From positions 1 to 10,349 of the forward strand of contig JAICJW010000134.1 in NCBI GenBank assembly GCA_025928215.1: a DNA stretch of 10,349 nt, given 5' to 3'. The translations under genes were made by a program, and so were the position numbers. Below are positions 1 through 6,568 of the stretch, piece by piece. The stretch is from Chloroflexia bacterium. Lineage in GTDB: Bacteria; Chloroflexota; Chloroflexia; Thermomicrobiales; JALYUS01. Below the pieces are notes generated by a model, which made no database searches, was not told the origin of the DNA, and saw only the letters and a program-made list of their open reading frames with translations. Every line of letters starts with the position of its first letter. The first letter of the stretch is position 1.

Positions 1-40
1 CGGGCCACAGCCTGCCCGCTCGATGGCAGGCTGAAGCCCG
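1..40 (-). terminator. Hairpin downstream of the acylase gene, candidate terminator (cut by window edge)
   Basis: Bases 8-16 pair perfectly with 25-33 (9 bp, loop 17-24). After a 2x2 internal loop, bases 1-5 (CGGGC) pair with 36-40 (GCCCG). The structure starts about 30 bases after the stop codon of the - strand acylase gene, where an intrinsic terminator would be expected. The T-tract that would confirm this lies to the left of position 1 and cannot be seen. It could also be a bidirectional terminator shared with an unseen neighbour. Confidence 0.5.
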
Positions 41-69
41 CCACCACCATATCGGCGCAAGACCGGCCA

Positions 70-2466
70 TCACTGCTGATCCGATGGCACGAGGCGAACC
101 GTCTGCGCGACGCGTGCGGCGACCGATGCCGCATCGGTCCCCATGGGATGATAGCGAACGCGCGACCAGGGGATCGCCTGATCGCGGTAATGCTTGGACC
201 GGGCATTGCCGGACTCGCCGACCGAGTTGCAGGCACGCGCGTGCGTATCCTTCGATGGATCGCTAAGATCAACGAGCAGGCGGTAGGACGCGCCGCTGAT
301 CACCGCGAATGGATCGGCGAGCGTCCAGTACTGGCAGTTGAGGGTGTTGCAGTCGCCGCCGACGGGGATCGGGCCGACATTGAGCAGACGACCGAGCGGT
401 TTCGCGCCCTGTGCGATGGGATGCGTGAAGGTGACGGTGTGGACGATGCCCCATTCCCACTCCGCCGGATAGGGGCCGATCTGCTCGCTCAACCACGCCA
501 CCGCCTCCGTGAAGGAGGCAATCAGTTCGGCCTCGCGCGTCGTGCCAACAAACCAACCGAGATCGTCACCGCGAAGCAACCGATCCGGCAGCGCCCAATG
601 GAACTCGCCGAGGAATTTGGTCATCGCCTCTTTCGTCAGGTCTGGTGAGAGGCGCGCCCGGAGCACGCGGCGCATCCAGTTGCTGTAGGTCACTTCCCAG
701 ATCGCCGCGCCAGGGCTGTCCACCTCCGCGAAACCATCCCACGCGCGCAGCAGTTCGAGCGCGGTATGCTCTTCCGCCGTCCAGGTGCGATCCGTGGTGT
801 CGAGCACGTCAACGAGCGCGGGCCGCAGCGATTCAGCGTGCAACACGTAGACATCGGCCTGTATCCGCCGCATATCGTCGAGCGTCAACCCATCGCGCCC
901 GTCCAGTAGTTGCCGGATGCGGCGCACACGGAACGGCGAGGCATAGACGCTCTGCAACGGGTACGGGTAATCGTCCGCGTGAATTTGTGTGTTCGCCGTG
1001 GCGATAAACCCCTCCGGCGGGTCGGCGAGCGCGGGTAACGCGTCGAAAGGTACGAAACCCGTCCATTCATAGTCGCCCGTCCAGCCCGGCACGGGGCGGA
1101 TGCCGCCGCCCGGCGGCCGGATCGGCGCATGCCCGACGAACTGGTAGCCGATGTGGTTCTCGACATCCGCGAAGACGAGATTGAGGGACGGGACGGCGAT
1201 CTTCCCGCATGACGCGCGAAACTCGTCCGCCGAGCGGGCGCGCATCATCGTGAGCAGGCCGGTCATCTCGTCCGCACCTTCTTGCCCGACCCATTTGAGG
1301 GCCAGCGCGCGCGTCTCATCCTTTGCCTCGCCAAGCCCCGAGACAATCGGCCCGTGGCGCGTGATCCGCGTCTCGTGCGGTTCGGCGTCCGGCTGCCCTT
1401 TGACCGGGATAATGTCCATGACGCGATCCATCATTGCCCAGCCCGCTTCAGTGCGATAGCGAAGCCGGTTATCCGCGTCTATCTCCTCAACATAGAGATC
1501 GGTCTGCACATGCATCGTCGCCGTGATGCCCCAGGCGACGTGATCGTTGTGACCGATGGCGACACCGGGAACGCCGGGGATCGTCGCACCCGCCGCATTG
1601 AGGCCCGGCGCGGTCAGGTGGCACTCGTACCAGACCGAGGGGATCGTGTAGCCGAGGTGGGGGTCATTGGCGAGCAGTGGCTTGCCCGACGCCGTATGCG
1701 CGCCGGAGACGACCCAGTTGTTGCTGCCGGGAATCGTGGATGTGACGCCCGCGACCTGCCCTAATTGCGCGTTCACCGCGCTCAGCCGTGCGCGAAAGGA
1801 GGCATACGCGGCGGATGAGACGACCGGATCGCGGGCGGTGAGCGATTGATCCTCATTGAAGAGCAGGGACGCCCAATCCTCGCCGATCGCATCGCTGATC
1901 CGGTCGCGGAGCAGCAGTTTCTCGATGAAGCCGTCCAGCGTCCAGCCCATGATTTTCAGGATGCCCATCGAGGCGGCGGCGTCCCACGGAAGCGGTGCAT
2001 AGCGACCCAACAGGAACTCCGCACCGAGGAGCGGCCCCTTGCGCGTGACGTAGGCATTGACGCCCGCGGCATAGCGATCCAGTGCCGCCTTCGTCTCGCC
2101 AGTGAGCCGGGCCGCTTCCGCTTCCGAGGCCCGACGGATGCCGAGCGTGAGCATGAACTTGTCTACATCGAGCACGGACGGGCCGACGATTTCGGCAAGC
2201 CGCCCGAACGCCGCCCGATGCAGGACATCGAGTTGCCAGAGTCGGTCCTCCGCCGTCGCGTATCCCAGCCCGAACATCAGATCGGTGATACTGTTCGCGC
2301 GGATATGGGGGATCCCCCCCTGATCGCGCCCGATCTCGATCGGTTCGGCGGGGCCGGGCAGGGCGATGACGCGCTCGAAATTGCCCCGCTGCCGCCGCAA
2401 TCGGAGGAGAGCGGCGCTCCCGGCGACGGCACTCGCGCCGACGAGCAATTGTTTCCTGTTTGGCAC
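70..2466 (-). CDS. Penicillin acylase family protein (Ntn hydrolase)
   Basis: This 798-residue protein belongs to the penicillin/acyl-homoserine-lactone/cephalosporin acylase family (COG2366 type). These enzymes cleave amide bonds and mature by self-cleavage into alpha and beta chains. The junction is visible as G247-S248-N-N-W, so Ser248 should be the N-terminal nucleophile of the beta chain. Other family motifs are NDPHL (268-272), GHNDHVAWG (305-313), an ATANT segment with Asn492 near the oxyanion-Asn position, GGDCNTLN (703-710) and a C-terminal SGN...HYRDQ segment (752-763). Residues 7-21 are hydrophobic and flanked by basic residues (NRK before, RLRRQR after), which suggests an N-terminal membrane anchor or uncleaved signal, so the enzyme probably acts outside the cytoplasm. 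The start is GTG, with GGGAG 8 bases upstream. The gene is transcribed alone, divergently from the MBL-fold gene. The natural substrate cannot be told from sequence; antibiotic hydrolysis should not be assumed. Confidence 0.93.
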   Translation of the reverse strand: MPNRKQLLVGASAVAGSAALLRLRRQRGNFERVIALPGPAEPIEIGRDQGGIPHIRANSITDLMFGLGYATAEDRLWQLDVLHRAAFGRLAEIVGPSVLDVDKFMLTLGIRRASEAEAARLTGETKAALDRYAAGVNAYVTRKGPLLGAEFLLGRYAPLPWDAAASMGILKIMGWTLDGFIEKLLLRDRISDAIGEDWASLLFNEDQSLTARDPVVSSAAYASFRARLSAVNAQLGQVAGVTSTIPGSNNWVVSGAHTASGKPLLANDPHLGYTIPSVWYECHLTAPGLNAAGATIPGVPGVAIGHNDHVAWGITATMHVQTDLYVEEIDADNRLRYRTEAGWAMMDRVMDIIPVKGQPDAEPHETRITRHGPIVSGLGEAKDETRALALKWVGQEGADEMTGLLTMMRARSADEFRASCGKIAVPSLNLVFADVENHIGYQFVGHAPIRPPGGGIRPVPGWTGDYEWTGFVPFDALPALADPPEGFIATANTQIHADDYPYPLQSVYASPFRVRRIRQLLDGRDGLTLDDMRRIQADVYVLHAESLRPALVDVLDTTDRTWTAEEHTALELLRAWDGFAEVDSPGAAIWEVTYSNWMRRVLRARLSPDLTKEAMTKFLGEFHWALPDRLLRGDDLGWFVGTTREAELIASFTEAVAWLSEQIGPYPAEWEWGIVHTVTFTHPIAQGAKPLGRLLNVGPIPVGGDCNTLNCQYWTLADPFAVISGASYRLLVDLSDPSKDTHARACNSVGESGNARSKHYRDQAIPWSRVRYHPMGTDAASVAARVAQTVRLVPSDQQ

Positions 2467-2537
2467 GCTCCGCGCTCCCTTTCACTCGCCGCGTCGGGCG
2501 ATGCAATGTGGCCGCCCGCTCGCCGTTTGCCCGGACA

Positions 2538-2566
2538 AGGGTATCGTGCGCGGCCATCGAGGGCAA
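2538..2566 (-). promoter_or_regulatory. Possible promoter of the acylase gene
   Basis: On the - strand, TTGCCC (2566-2561) is followed after 17 bases by TACCCT (2543-2538), about 70 bases upstream of the acylase GTG. The -35 starts TTGC, like the two better promoters in this window. The -10 matches consensus poorly and lacks an upstream TG, so this is weak. Confidence 0.25.
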
Positions 2567-2590
2567 GCACAACTGCTGGCACAAATCCCG

Positions 2591-2619
2591 TTGCATGGCC
2601 ACAACAGGTGTGCTACACT
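2591..2619 (+). promoter_or_regulatory. Sigma70-like extended -10 promoter of the MBL-fold gene
   Basis: TTGCAT (2591-2596), a 17-base spacer, then TACACT (2614-2619) preceded by TGC (2611-2613), giving an extended -10. Transcription would begin near 2626, leaving a leader of about 77 bases before the GTG at 2703. The architecture is the same as the promoter at 5181-5209. Confidence 0.6.
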
Positions 2620-2702
2620 ACGAAGGGCGCATGCATACGTACACCGTTGCACGCACGAGTGAGTTCCCCCAACGAAGTCGGTCGCATAGAGGAGTTTTCC
2701 AC

Positions 2703-3326
2703 GTGGCGGATGTCAAGTGGTTGGGCAGTACGTGTTTTCGAATCAAGAGCCGCGAGGCGACGGTGCTGATGGACCCGGTCGCGCGCGATGGCGGCATCTC
2801 CATGCCGAAACAGAAGGCGGACATCGTCACCCTCTCGGTGCGCGGCCGCCCCAACGCGCTCGCGAACGTTGAGGGCGAATACACCCTCGTTGAGGGTCCG
2901 GGCGAATACGAAGTGCAGGACGTCTTTCTCTCCGGAATCCGCACACAACGGAACGGCACCGCCGCGAAGGAGTTCAACACCGTCTATCTCGTCGCAATGG
3001 ACGAGATGATTTTTTGTCACCTTGGCAGCCTCAACAAACCGCTGACCGAGGCGCAGGTTGAGGCGATGGGTGATGTGGATGTCCTCTTCATTCCAATTGG
3101 CGGTGAGGACAGCCTCTCCCCCGCCGGCGCGACTGAGGTGATCGGCCAGATCGAGCCGCGCCTGGTCATTCCGATGCGCTACCGGATCGGCGAGGAGCGC
3201 GGCAAGCGTGCCCTCGGTGAGTTCGCCGCCGCGCTCGGCCTCGCCGAAGTGCCGCGCGAGGATCGCCTGACCATTCGCAAGAACACCCTGCCGGAGACGA
3301 TGAGCGTGACGGTGCTGGATGTGTGA
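2703..3326 (+). CDS. Small MBL-fold (COG2220-like) protein lacking the metal ligands
   Basis: This 207-residue protein resembles the short UlaG/COG2220 branch of the metallo-beta-lactamase fold. Its start (VKWLGSTCFRIK, then a LMDP turn at 22-25), GPGEYEV (65-71), CHLG (105-108), DVDVLFIPIGG (124-134) and EPRLVIPM (151-158) follow the familiar family pattern. Family members normally carry HxHxDH after the VT(L/I/V)S strand, a His in a GIxTxHD segment, Asp-x-Gly-His after CHLG, and His in PMHY. Here those positions read V46-R-G48-R-P50-N51, R83, S109/N111-K112 and R159. The reading frame is intact, so this is substitution rather than decay. I infer a non-catalytic, possibly binding or regulatory protein. 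GTG is chosen as start because AGAGGAG (2688-2694) lies 8 bases upstream and homology begins here; the frame stays open further upstream but would run through the promoter. The gene is followed by the heptamer repeat and pyrG. Confidence 0.82.
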   Translation: MADVKWLGSTCFRIKSREATVLMDPVARDGGISMPKQKADIVTLSVRGRPNALANVEGEYTLVEGPGEYEVQDVFLSGIRTQRNGTAAKEFNTVYLVAMDEMIFCHLGSLNKPLTEAQVEAMGDVDVLFIPIGGEDSLSPAGATEVIGQIEPRLVIPMRYRIGEERGKRALGEFAAALGLAEVPREDRLTIRKNTLPETMSVTVLDV

Positions 3327-3330
3327 AGCG

Positions 3331-3481
3331 TAGCCGGTAGTCAGTAGTCAGAAGAGATACGCGGAATGGTGAGCGTTGGAAGGGAGCCGTCAGGAGTGAG
3401 TGTTTGGTAACCAGCGGAAGATGCCGGGAGCGCCCCGTTCACTCCTCTGACTACTGATGACTGACTACTGACTACTGAGGA
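3331..3481. repeat. Inverted array of 7-base repeats, copy 1 (TAGTCAG / CTGACTA)
   Basis: Left arm 3331-3351 holds three units: TAGCCGG, TAGTCAG, TAGTCAG. Right arm 3447-3481 holds five units of the reverse complement: CTGACTA, CTGATGA, CTGACTA, CTGACTA, CTGAGGA. The arms are separated by about 95 bases without an evident gene. Bases 3341-3356 can pair with 3442-3457 with one mismatch. The last unit merges into the pyrG Shine-Dalgarno (GAGGAGG, 3477-3483). A second copy of the same design lies at 7405-7492. Its identity is unknown; it resembles short tandem heptamer repeats described in some bacteria in general form only. Confidence 0.85.
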
Positions 3482-3488
3482 GGCGTGG

Positions 3489-5162
3489 GTGCCGAAATTC
3501 ATCTTTATCACGGGCGGCGTGGTTTCATCGGTCGGCAAAGGGATTGCCGTCGCGTCCATCGGCCGGCTTCTCAAGAGCCGGGGCATCTCCGTCTCCATCA
3601 TCAAACTCGATCCGTACCTCAATGTGGATCCCGGCACAATGTCGCCGTATCAGCACGGAGAGGTTTTCGTCACCGACGACGGCGCGGAGACGGACCTCGA
3701 CCTCGGCCATTACGAGCGATTCATTGACGAATCGCTCAGCCGCGCCTCGAATGTGACGACCGGGCAGATTTACTCGACCGTTCTCGCCAAGGAACGGCAT
3801 GGGGATTACCTCGGCGGCACGGTGCAAGTCATCCCACATGTGACGAATGAGATCAAGGCGCGCATCCACGCCGCCGCCGAGGCGCAGCTGCCGCACACGC
3901 CGGAAGTGGTGATCGCCGAGGTCGGCGGCACCGTCGGCGACATCGAGAGCCTCCCCTTCCTCGAAGCGATCCGCCAGATGCGCAAGGATGCCGGGCGCGG
4001 GAATGTGCTCTATATCCATGTGACTTTGCTCCCGAAAGTTGGCGCGACGGGTGAATTGAAGACGAAGCCGACGCAGCACTCCGTCAAGGAATTGCGCTCG
4101 ATCGGCATCAACCCGGACATCATTATCTGTCGCTCGGATCACCTGGTACCGGATGAGGTGAAGGAGAAAGTCGCGCTCTTCGGCGATGTTGAAGAGCGGG
4201 CGGTTATCCCCCTGACGACGGTGGACAGCATCTACGAGGTGCCGCTCGTCCTTGAAGAGGCGGGGCTGGGCGAATATATCGTGGAGGCGCTGCAACTGCC
4301 CGCGCTGCCCGTTGATTTGACGATGTGGCGGGGGCTTGTCGAGCGGAACCGGCAGGTACGGGAGACGGTGCGCGTCGCCCTCGTCGGCAAATACGTTGGC
4401 CTGAAAGACTCCTACATCTCCATCGCGGAGGCGTTGCAGCACGCGGCGCTCGCGCAGGACCTCGCCGTGGAAATTGAGTGGGTCAACTCAGAGGAACTGG
4501 AGCAACACGATCCGGAACCCTTCTTCCGCAATGTCTCCGGCATCGTTGTCGCACCCGGTTTCGGGCCGCGCGGCACCGAGGGCAAGGTGATCGCGGCGCA
4601 GTACGCGCGCGAGCGCAACATCCCCTTCTTCGGCATTTGCTACGGCATGCACATGGCGGTCGCGGAGACGGCGCGGCACCTCGCGGGCCTCGGCGGCGCG
4701 AACAGCGTGGAGATTGACCCTGCGACGCCGAACCCGGTCGTCCATCTGATGCCCGATCAACGGTCCGTCGTGGATATGGGCGGCACGATGCGGCTGGGGC
4801 ACTGGCCGTGCCATCTCGTCCCCGGCACGCGGGCGGCGGCGGCATATGACGCCGAGGTCGTGATGGAGCGGCACCGCCATCGCTACGAGATCAACAACGA
4901 CTACCGGCCTATACTCGCGGAGTGCGGTCTGATCGTCTCCGGCACATCGCCGGACGAACGGCTGGTCGAGATCATGGAGCGGGTGGATCATCCGTGGTTC
5001 GTCGGCGTGCAGTTTCATCCGGAATTCCTCTCCCGCCCGACGCGGCCGCATCCGCTCTTTCTGGCGTTCGTCCACGCCGCCGCGACGACGCCGCGCGAGG
5101 GCACGCAGCAGCCACTACCTATCCAGCGCGAGCGGATCGCCGAAGCCGTGCACCACGACTGA
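3489..5162 (+). CDS. pyrG: CTP synthase (glutamine-hydrolysing)
   Basis: PyrG makes CTP from UTP, ATP and glutamine, the last step of pyrimidine nucleotide synthesis in the cytoplasm. The 557-residue length fits the family. The N-terminal synthetase domain (about 1-268) shows GGVVSSVGKG (9-18, with Lys17), KLDPYLNVDPGTM (39-51), VTDDGAETDLDLGHYERF (61-78, with Asp71 as Mg ligand), Glu144 in EVGGTVGDIES and KTKPTQHSVKELRSIG (191-206). The class I glutamine amidotransferase domain (about 295-530) has the nucleophile Cys384 in GICYGMH and the His510/Glu512 pair in QFHPEFLSRP. In most family members the nucleophile motif ends GMQ; here it is GMH (His388). The start is GTG, 5 bases after GAGGAGG (3477-3483), which overlaps the last heptamer repeat unit. 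No clear promoter is visible between the MBL-fold gene and pyrG, so co-transcription is possible. Confidence 0.98.
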   Translation: MPKFIFITGGVVSSVGKGIAVASIGRLLKSRGISVSIIKLDPYLNVDPGTMSPYQHGEVFVTDDGAETDLDLGHYERFIDESLSRASNVTTGQIYSTVLAKERHGDYLGGTVQVIPHVTNEIKARIHAAAEAQLPHTPEVVIAEVGGTVGDIESLPFLEAIRQMRKDAGRGNVLYIHVTLLPKVGATGELKTKPTQHSVKELRSIGINPDIIICRSDHLVPDEVKEKVALFGDVEERAVIPLTTVDSIYEVPLVLEEAGLGEYIVEALQLPALPVDLTMWRGLVERNRQVRETVRVALVGKYVGLKDSYISIAEALQHAALAQDLAVEIEWVNSEELEQHDPEPFFRNVSGIVVAPGFGPRGTEGKVIAAQYARERNIPFFGICYGMHMAVAETARHLAGLGGANSVEIDPATPNPVVHLMPDQRSVVDMGGTMRLGHWPCHLVPGTRAAAAYDAEVVMERHRHRYEINNDYRPILAECGLIVSGTSPDERLVEIMERVDHPWFVGVQFHPEFLSRPTRPHPLFLAFVHAAATTPREGTQQPLPIQRERIAEAVHHD

Positions 5163-5180
5163 CGAAGGGGAAATTCACGC

Positions 5181-5209
5181 TTGCGCGGCGTGGTAGTTCC
5201 TGCTATACT
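5181..5209 (+). promoter_or_regulatory. Extended -10 promoter of the ATP synthase operon
   Basis: TTGCGC (5181-5186), a 17-base spacer, then TATACT (5204-5209, 5 of 6 matches to TATAAT) preceded by TGC (5201-5203). It lies 18 bases after the pyrG stop and about 45 bases before the first atp gene. The predicted transcription start is near 5216, just before the leader hairpin. This is the best promoter match I found in the window. Confidence 0.72.
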
Positions 5210-5218
5210 GCTGCCGCT

Positions 5219-5237
5219 TTCAGGCGGTATGCCTGAA
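5219..5237 (+). promoter_or_regulatory. Leader stem-loop at the 5' end of the atp mRNA
   Basis: TTCAGGC (5219-5225) and GCCTGAA (5231-5237) form a perfect 7-bp stem with loop GGTAT. The hairpin would start within a few bases of the predicted transcription start, a position known in other bacteria to protect mRNA from 5'-end-dependent decay. It is followed 16 bases later by the GTG of atpI/atpZ. There is no U-tract, so it is not an obvious terminator. Confidence 0.5.
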
Positions 5238-5253
5238 GATAGGATCGGGCAGG

Positions 5254-5496
5254 GTGGACCAAAATCAGCTTCGTCTTCTTGCGATTGCATCGCAACTTGG
5301 GTTCGGTGTCGCAGGGCCGTTGATCGTCTTTATCGTTGGCGGCATCTTTCTGGACAAGAAGGTTGGCACGTCTCCCCTGTTTCTTCTGATCGGTGTCGTC
5401 TGCGGCATGATTGGCGCGGGCTATGCGATCTTCGACTTGGTAAAAAAGCTGCCATCAGGCCGTCCACCTCCGAAAGGGCCTGACCGGTCAGCATAA
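5254..5496 (+). CDS. AtpI/AtpZ-like ATP synthase assembly or accessory membrane protein
   Basis: This 80-residue protein has two predicted membrane helices (about 9-33 and 41-63) joined by a short loop reading FLDKKVGTSP (32-41), then a basic, proline-rich tail. The pattern GG-x-FLD-(K)-x-GTSPxFLLIG matches the AtpZ/AtpI-like family (Pfam ATPase_gene1). Members sit first in many F-type ATP synthase operons and help with c-ring assembly or cation supply; they are not subunits of the finished enzyme. It occupies exactly that place, first after the operon promoter and 60 bases before atpB. The start is GTG with only a weak GGGCAGG-like site upstream, which would suit a protein needed in small amounts. 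Whether to call it atpI or atpZ is unclear, so no symbol is given. Confidence 0.85.
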   Translation: MDQNQLRLLAIASQLGFGVAGPLIVFIVGGIFLDKKVGTSPLFLLIGVVCGMIGAGYAIFDLVKKLPSGRPPPKGPDRSA

Positions 5497-5556
5497 GGAG
5501 CGTCCAAACGACCTGTCCAATGATGTACAGGGAGTGAACCGAGCAAAGGAGCACGG

Positions 5557-6456
5557 ATGGGCACGGTATTCGCGATCAATATTCCGCGTGTCAGCCTCCC
5601 TGCGGAGGAACTCTTCAAGATCGGCCCGCTGGAGATCACCAACTCCAACCTGACGATGGCCGTCGTCATGGCGGCGATCCTCATATTCTTCATCCTTGTC
5701 GTCCGTAAACTTTCCATCATCCCCGGTCGCCGCCAGGCATTGGCGGAGCTGACGGTTGATGGGCTGCTTGGTTTCACGATCTCCACGGCGGGCAGCCGCT
5801 CGCTTGGCCGGAAGATCTTTCCCCTCGCCGCGACGCTCTTCATCTTCATCCTCTGCGCGAACTATTCCGGGCTGTTGCCGGGCGTCGGCAGCATCTATAT
5901 CAAGAAAGATGTCGTCGTCACGCCATCCGAGCTGTCCGGCCTGACTGCCGAGCAACAGAAGCGGGTGATTAAGAAGGCGGACGGCCTCCAGTATCTCCAC
6001 GATGAACAGGTGCCGATCTTCCGCTCGCCGAACGCGGACCTCAATATGACGATCGGCATGGCGCTCATTGTCGTCATCCTCGTGCAATATCTCGGAATCC
6101 GGTCGCATGGGCCAGGCGGCTATCTCAAAGAGTTATTCACCCCGGTCTTCCTCGGGCCGATTCACATCATCGGTGAAATCTCCCGTATTATCTCACTCTC
6201 CTTCCGGTTATTCGGCAACATCTTCGGTGGCGAGGTGCTCGTCACGATGATGTATGCCCTGACGTTCGTCGTTATCCCGACGGTCTTTCTCGGCCTCGAA
6301 CTGCTGTTTGGCCTGATTCAGGCGCTAATTTTCACGATCCTGACGATCATCTATATTCAACTCGCTGTCGTCGGTCACGGTGATGCGCACGACGACGAAG
6401 CGGCGGAGCACGAAGACCCGAAACTCGCGGCGGCAGCGGACCATATGCCGCTCTAA
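5557..6456 (+). CDS. atpB: F-type ATP synthase subunit a
   Basis: Subunit a forms the two proton half-channels beside the c ring in the membrane. The 299-residue protein shows the expected helices: about 33-52, 87-107, 162-180, 202-233 and 236-272. The essential arginine is Arg217 in LSFRLFGNIFGGE (214-226), and Gln255 in LIQALIFTILT is the conserved polar partner on the last helix. Two features are unusual. The segment between the second and third helix (about 108-160) carries an extra hydrophilic stretch rich in Lys, Glu and Asp, longer than the short loop of E. coli AtpB. The C-terminus (273-299) ends in a His/Asp/Glu-rich tail. ATG is preceded by AAAGGAG (5545-5551) at 5 bases. It lies between atpI/atpZ and atpE in the standard order. 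Confidence 0.97.
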   Translation: MGTVFAINIPRVSLPAEELFKIGPLEITNSNLTMAVVMAAILIFFILVVRKLSIIPGRRQALAELTVDGLLGFTISTAGSRSLGRKIFPLAATLFIFILCANYSGLLPGVGSIYIKKDVVVTPSELSGLTAEQQKRVIKKADGLQYLHDEQVPIFRSPNADLNMTIGMALIVVILVQYLGIRSHGPGGYLKELFTPVFLGPIHIIGEISRIISLSFRLFGNIFGGEVLVTMMYALTFVVIPTVFLGLELLFGLIQALIFTILTIIYIQLAVVGHGDAHDDEAAEHEDPKLAAAADHMPL

Positions 6457-6475
6457 GCAATCACGTCGGGACAGA

Positions 6476-6495
6476 CCGGCGGTATGCGCCGCCGG
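6476..6495 (+). other. Intergenic hairpin between atpB and atpE
   Basis: CCGGCGG (6476-6482) and CCGCCGG (6489-6495) form a perfect 7-bp GC stem with a 6-base loop, 20 bases after the atpB stop. The bases after it (agccaatata) contain no U-tract, so it is unlikely to be an intrinsic terminator. A role in mRNA processing or 3' protection of the atpB message is inferred. Confidence 0.6.
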
Positions 6496-6552
6496 AGCCA
6501 ATATAGTGGGATGTGCGGCAGGTGGCAATGGAGCCATCGCCAGTTGGTAACT

Positions 6553-6559
6553 AAGGAGG
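6553..6559 (+). promoter_or_regulatory. Perfect Shine-Dalgarno of atpE
   Basis: AAGGAGG is fully complementary to the CCUCCUU anti-Shine-Dalgarno and continues as GG; it lies 9 bases before the GTG. It is the strongest site of the operon, which fits the need for many c subunits per enzyme, and supports GTG 6569 as the start. Confidence 0.8.
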
Positions 6560-6568
6560 GGTAGACTC

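Noticed and set aside
2460..2702. N-terminal extension of the MBL-fold protein
   Set aside because: The frame is open upstream, but it would include the promoter at 2591-2619, has no homology-like sequence, and the GTG at 2703 has a good Shine-Dalgarno.
1846..2769. A 307-codon + strand open frame opposite the acylase and running over the divergent promoter region
   Set aside because: It overlaps the well-supported acylase start, the MBL promoter and the MBL start in another frame; no domain is visible.
3331..3481. The heptamer arrays as a CRISPR
   Set aside because: Units are 7 bases, directly adjacent and inverted between arms; there are no spacers between repeats and no cas genes.
3525..4442. 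A 305-codon open frame on the - strand over pyrG
   Set aside because: It lies wholly antisense to a certain gene, has no recognisable domain and is rich in Arg/Asp/His as expected from the reversed codon bias of GC-rich DNA.
5480..5491. Palindrome CTGACCGGTCAG at the end of atpI/atpZ as an operator
   Set aside because: It is a single 12-base palindrome inside coding sequence with no second copy near a promoter; chance is likely in GC-rich DNA.
5512..5531. CCTGT/ACAGG stem between atpI/atpZ and atpB
   Set aside because: Only 5 bp with a 10-base loop, much weaker than the other operon hairpins.
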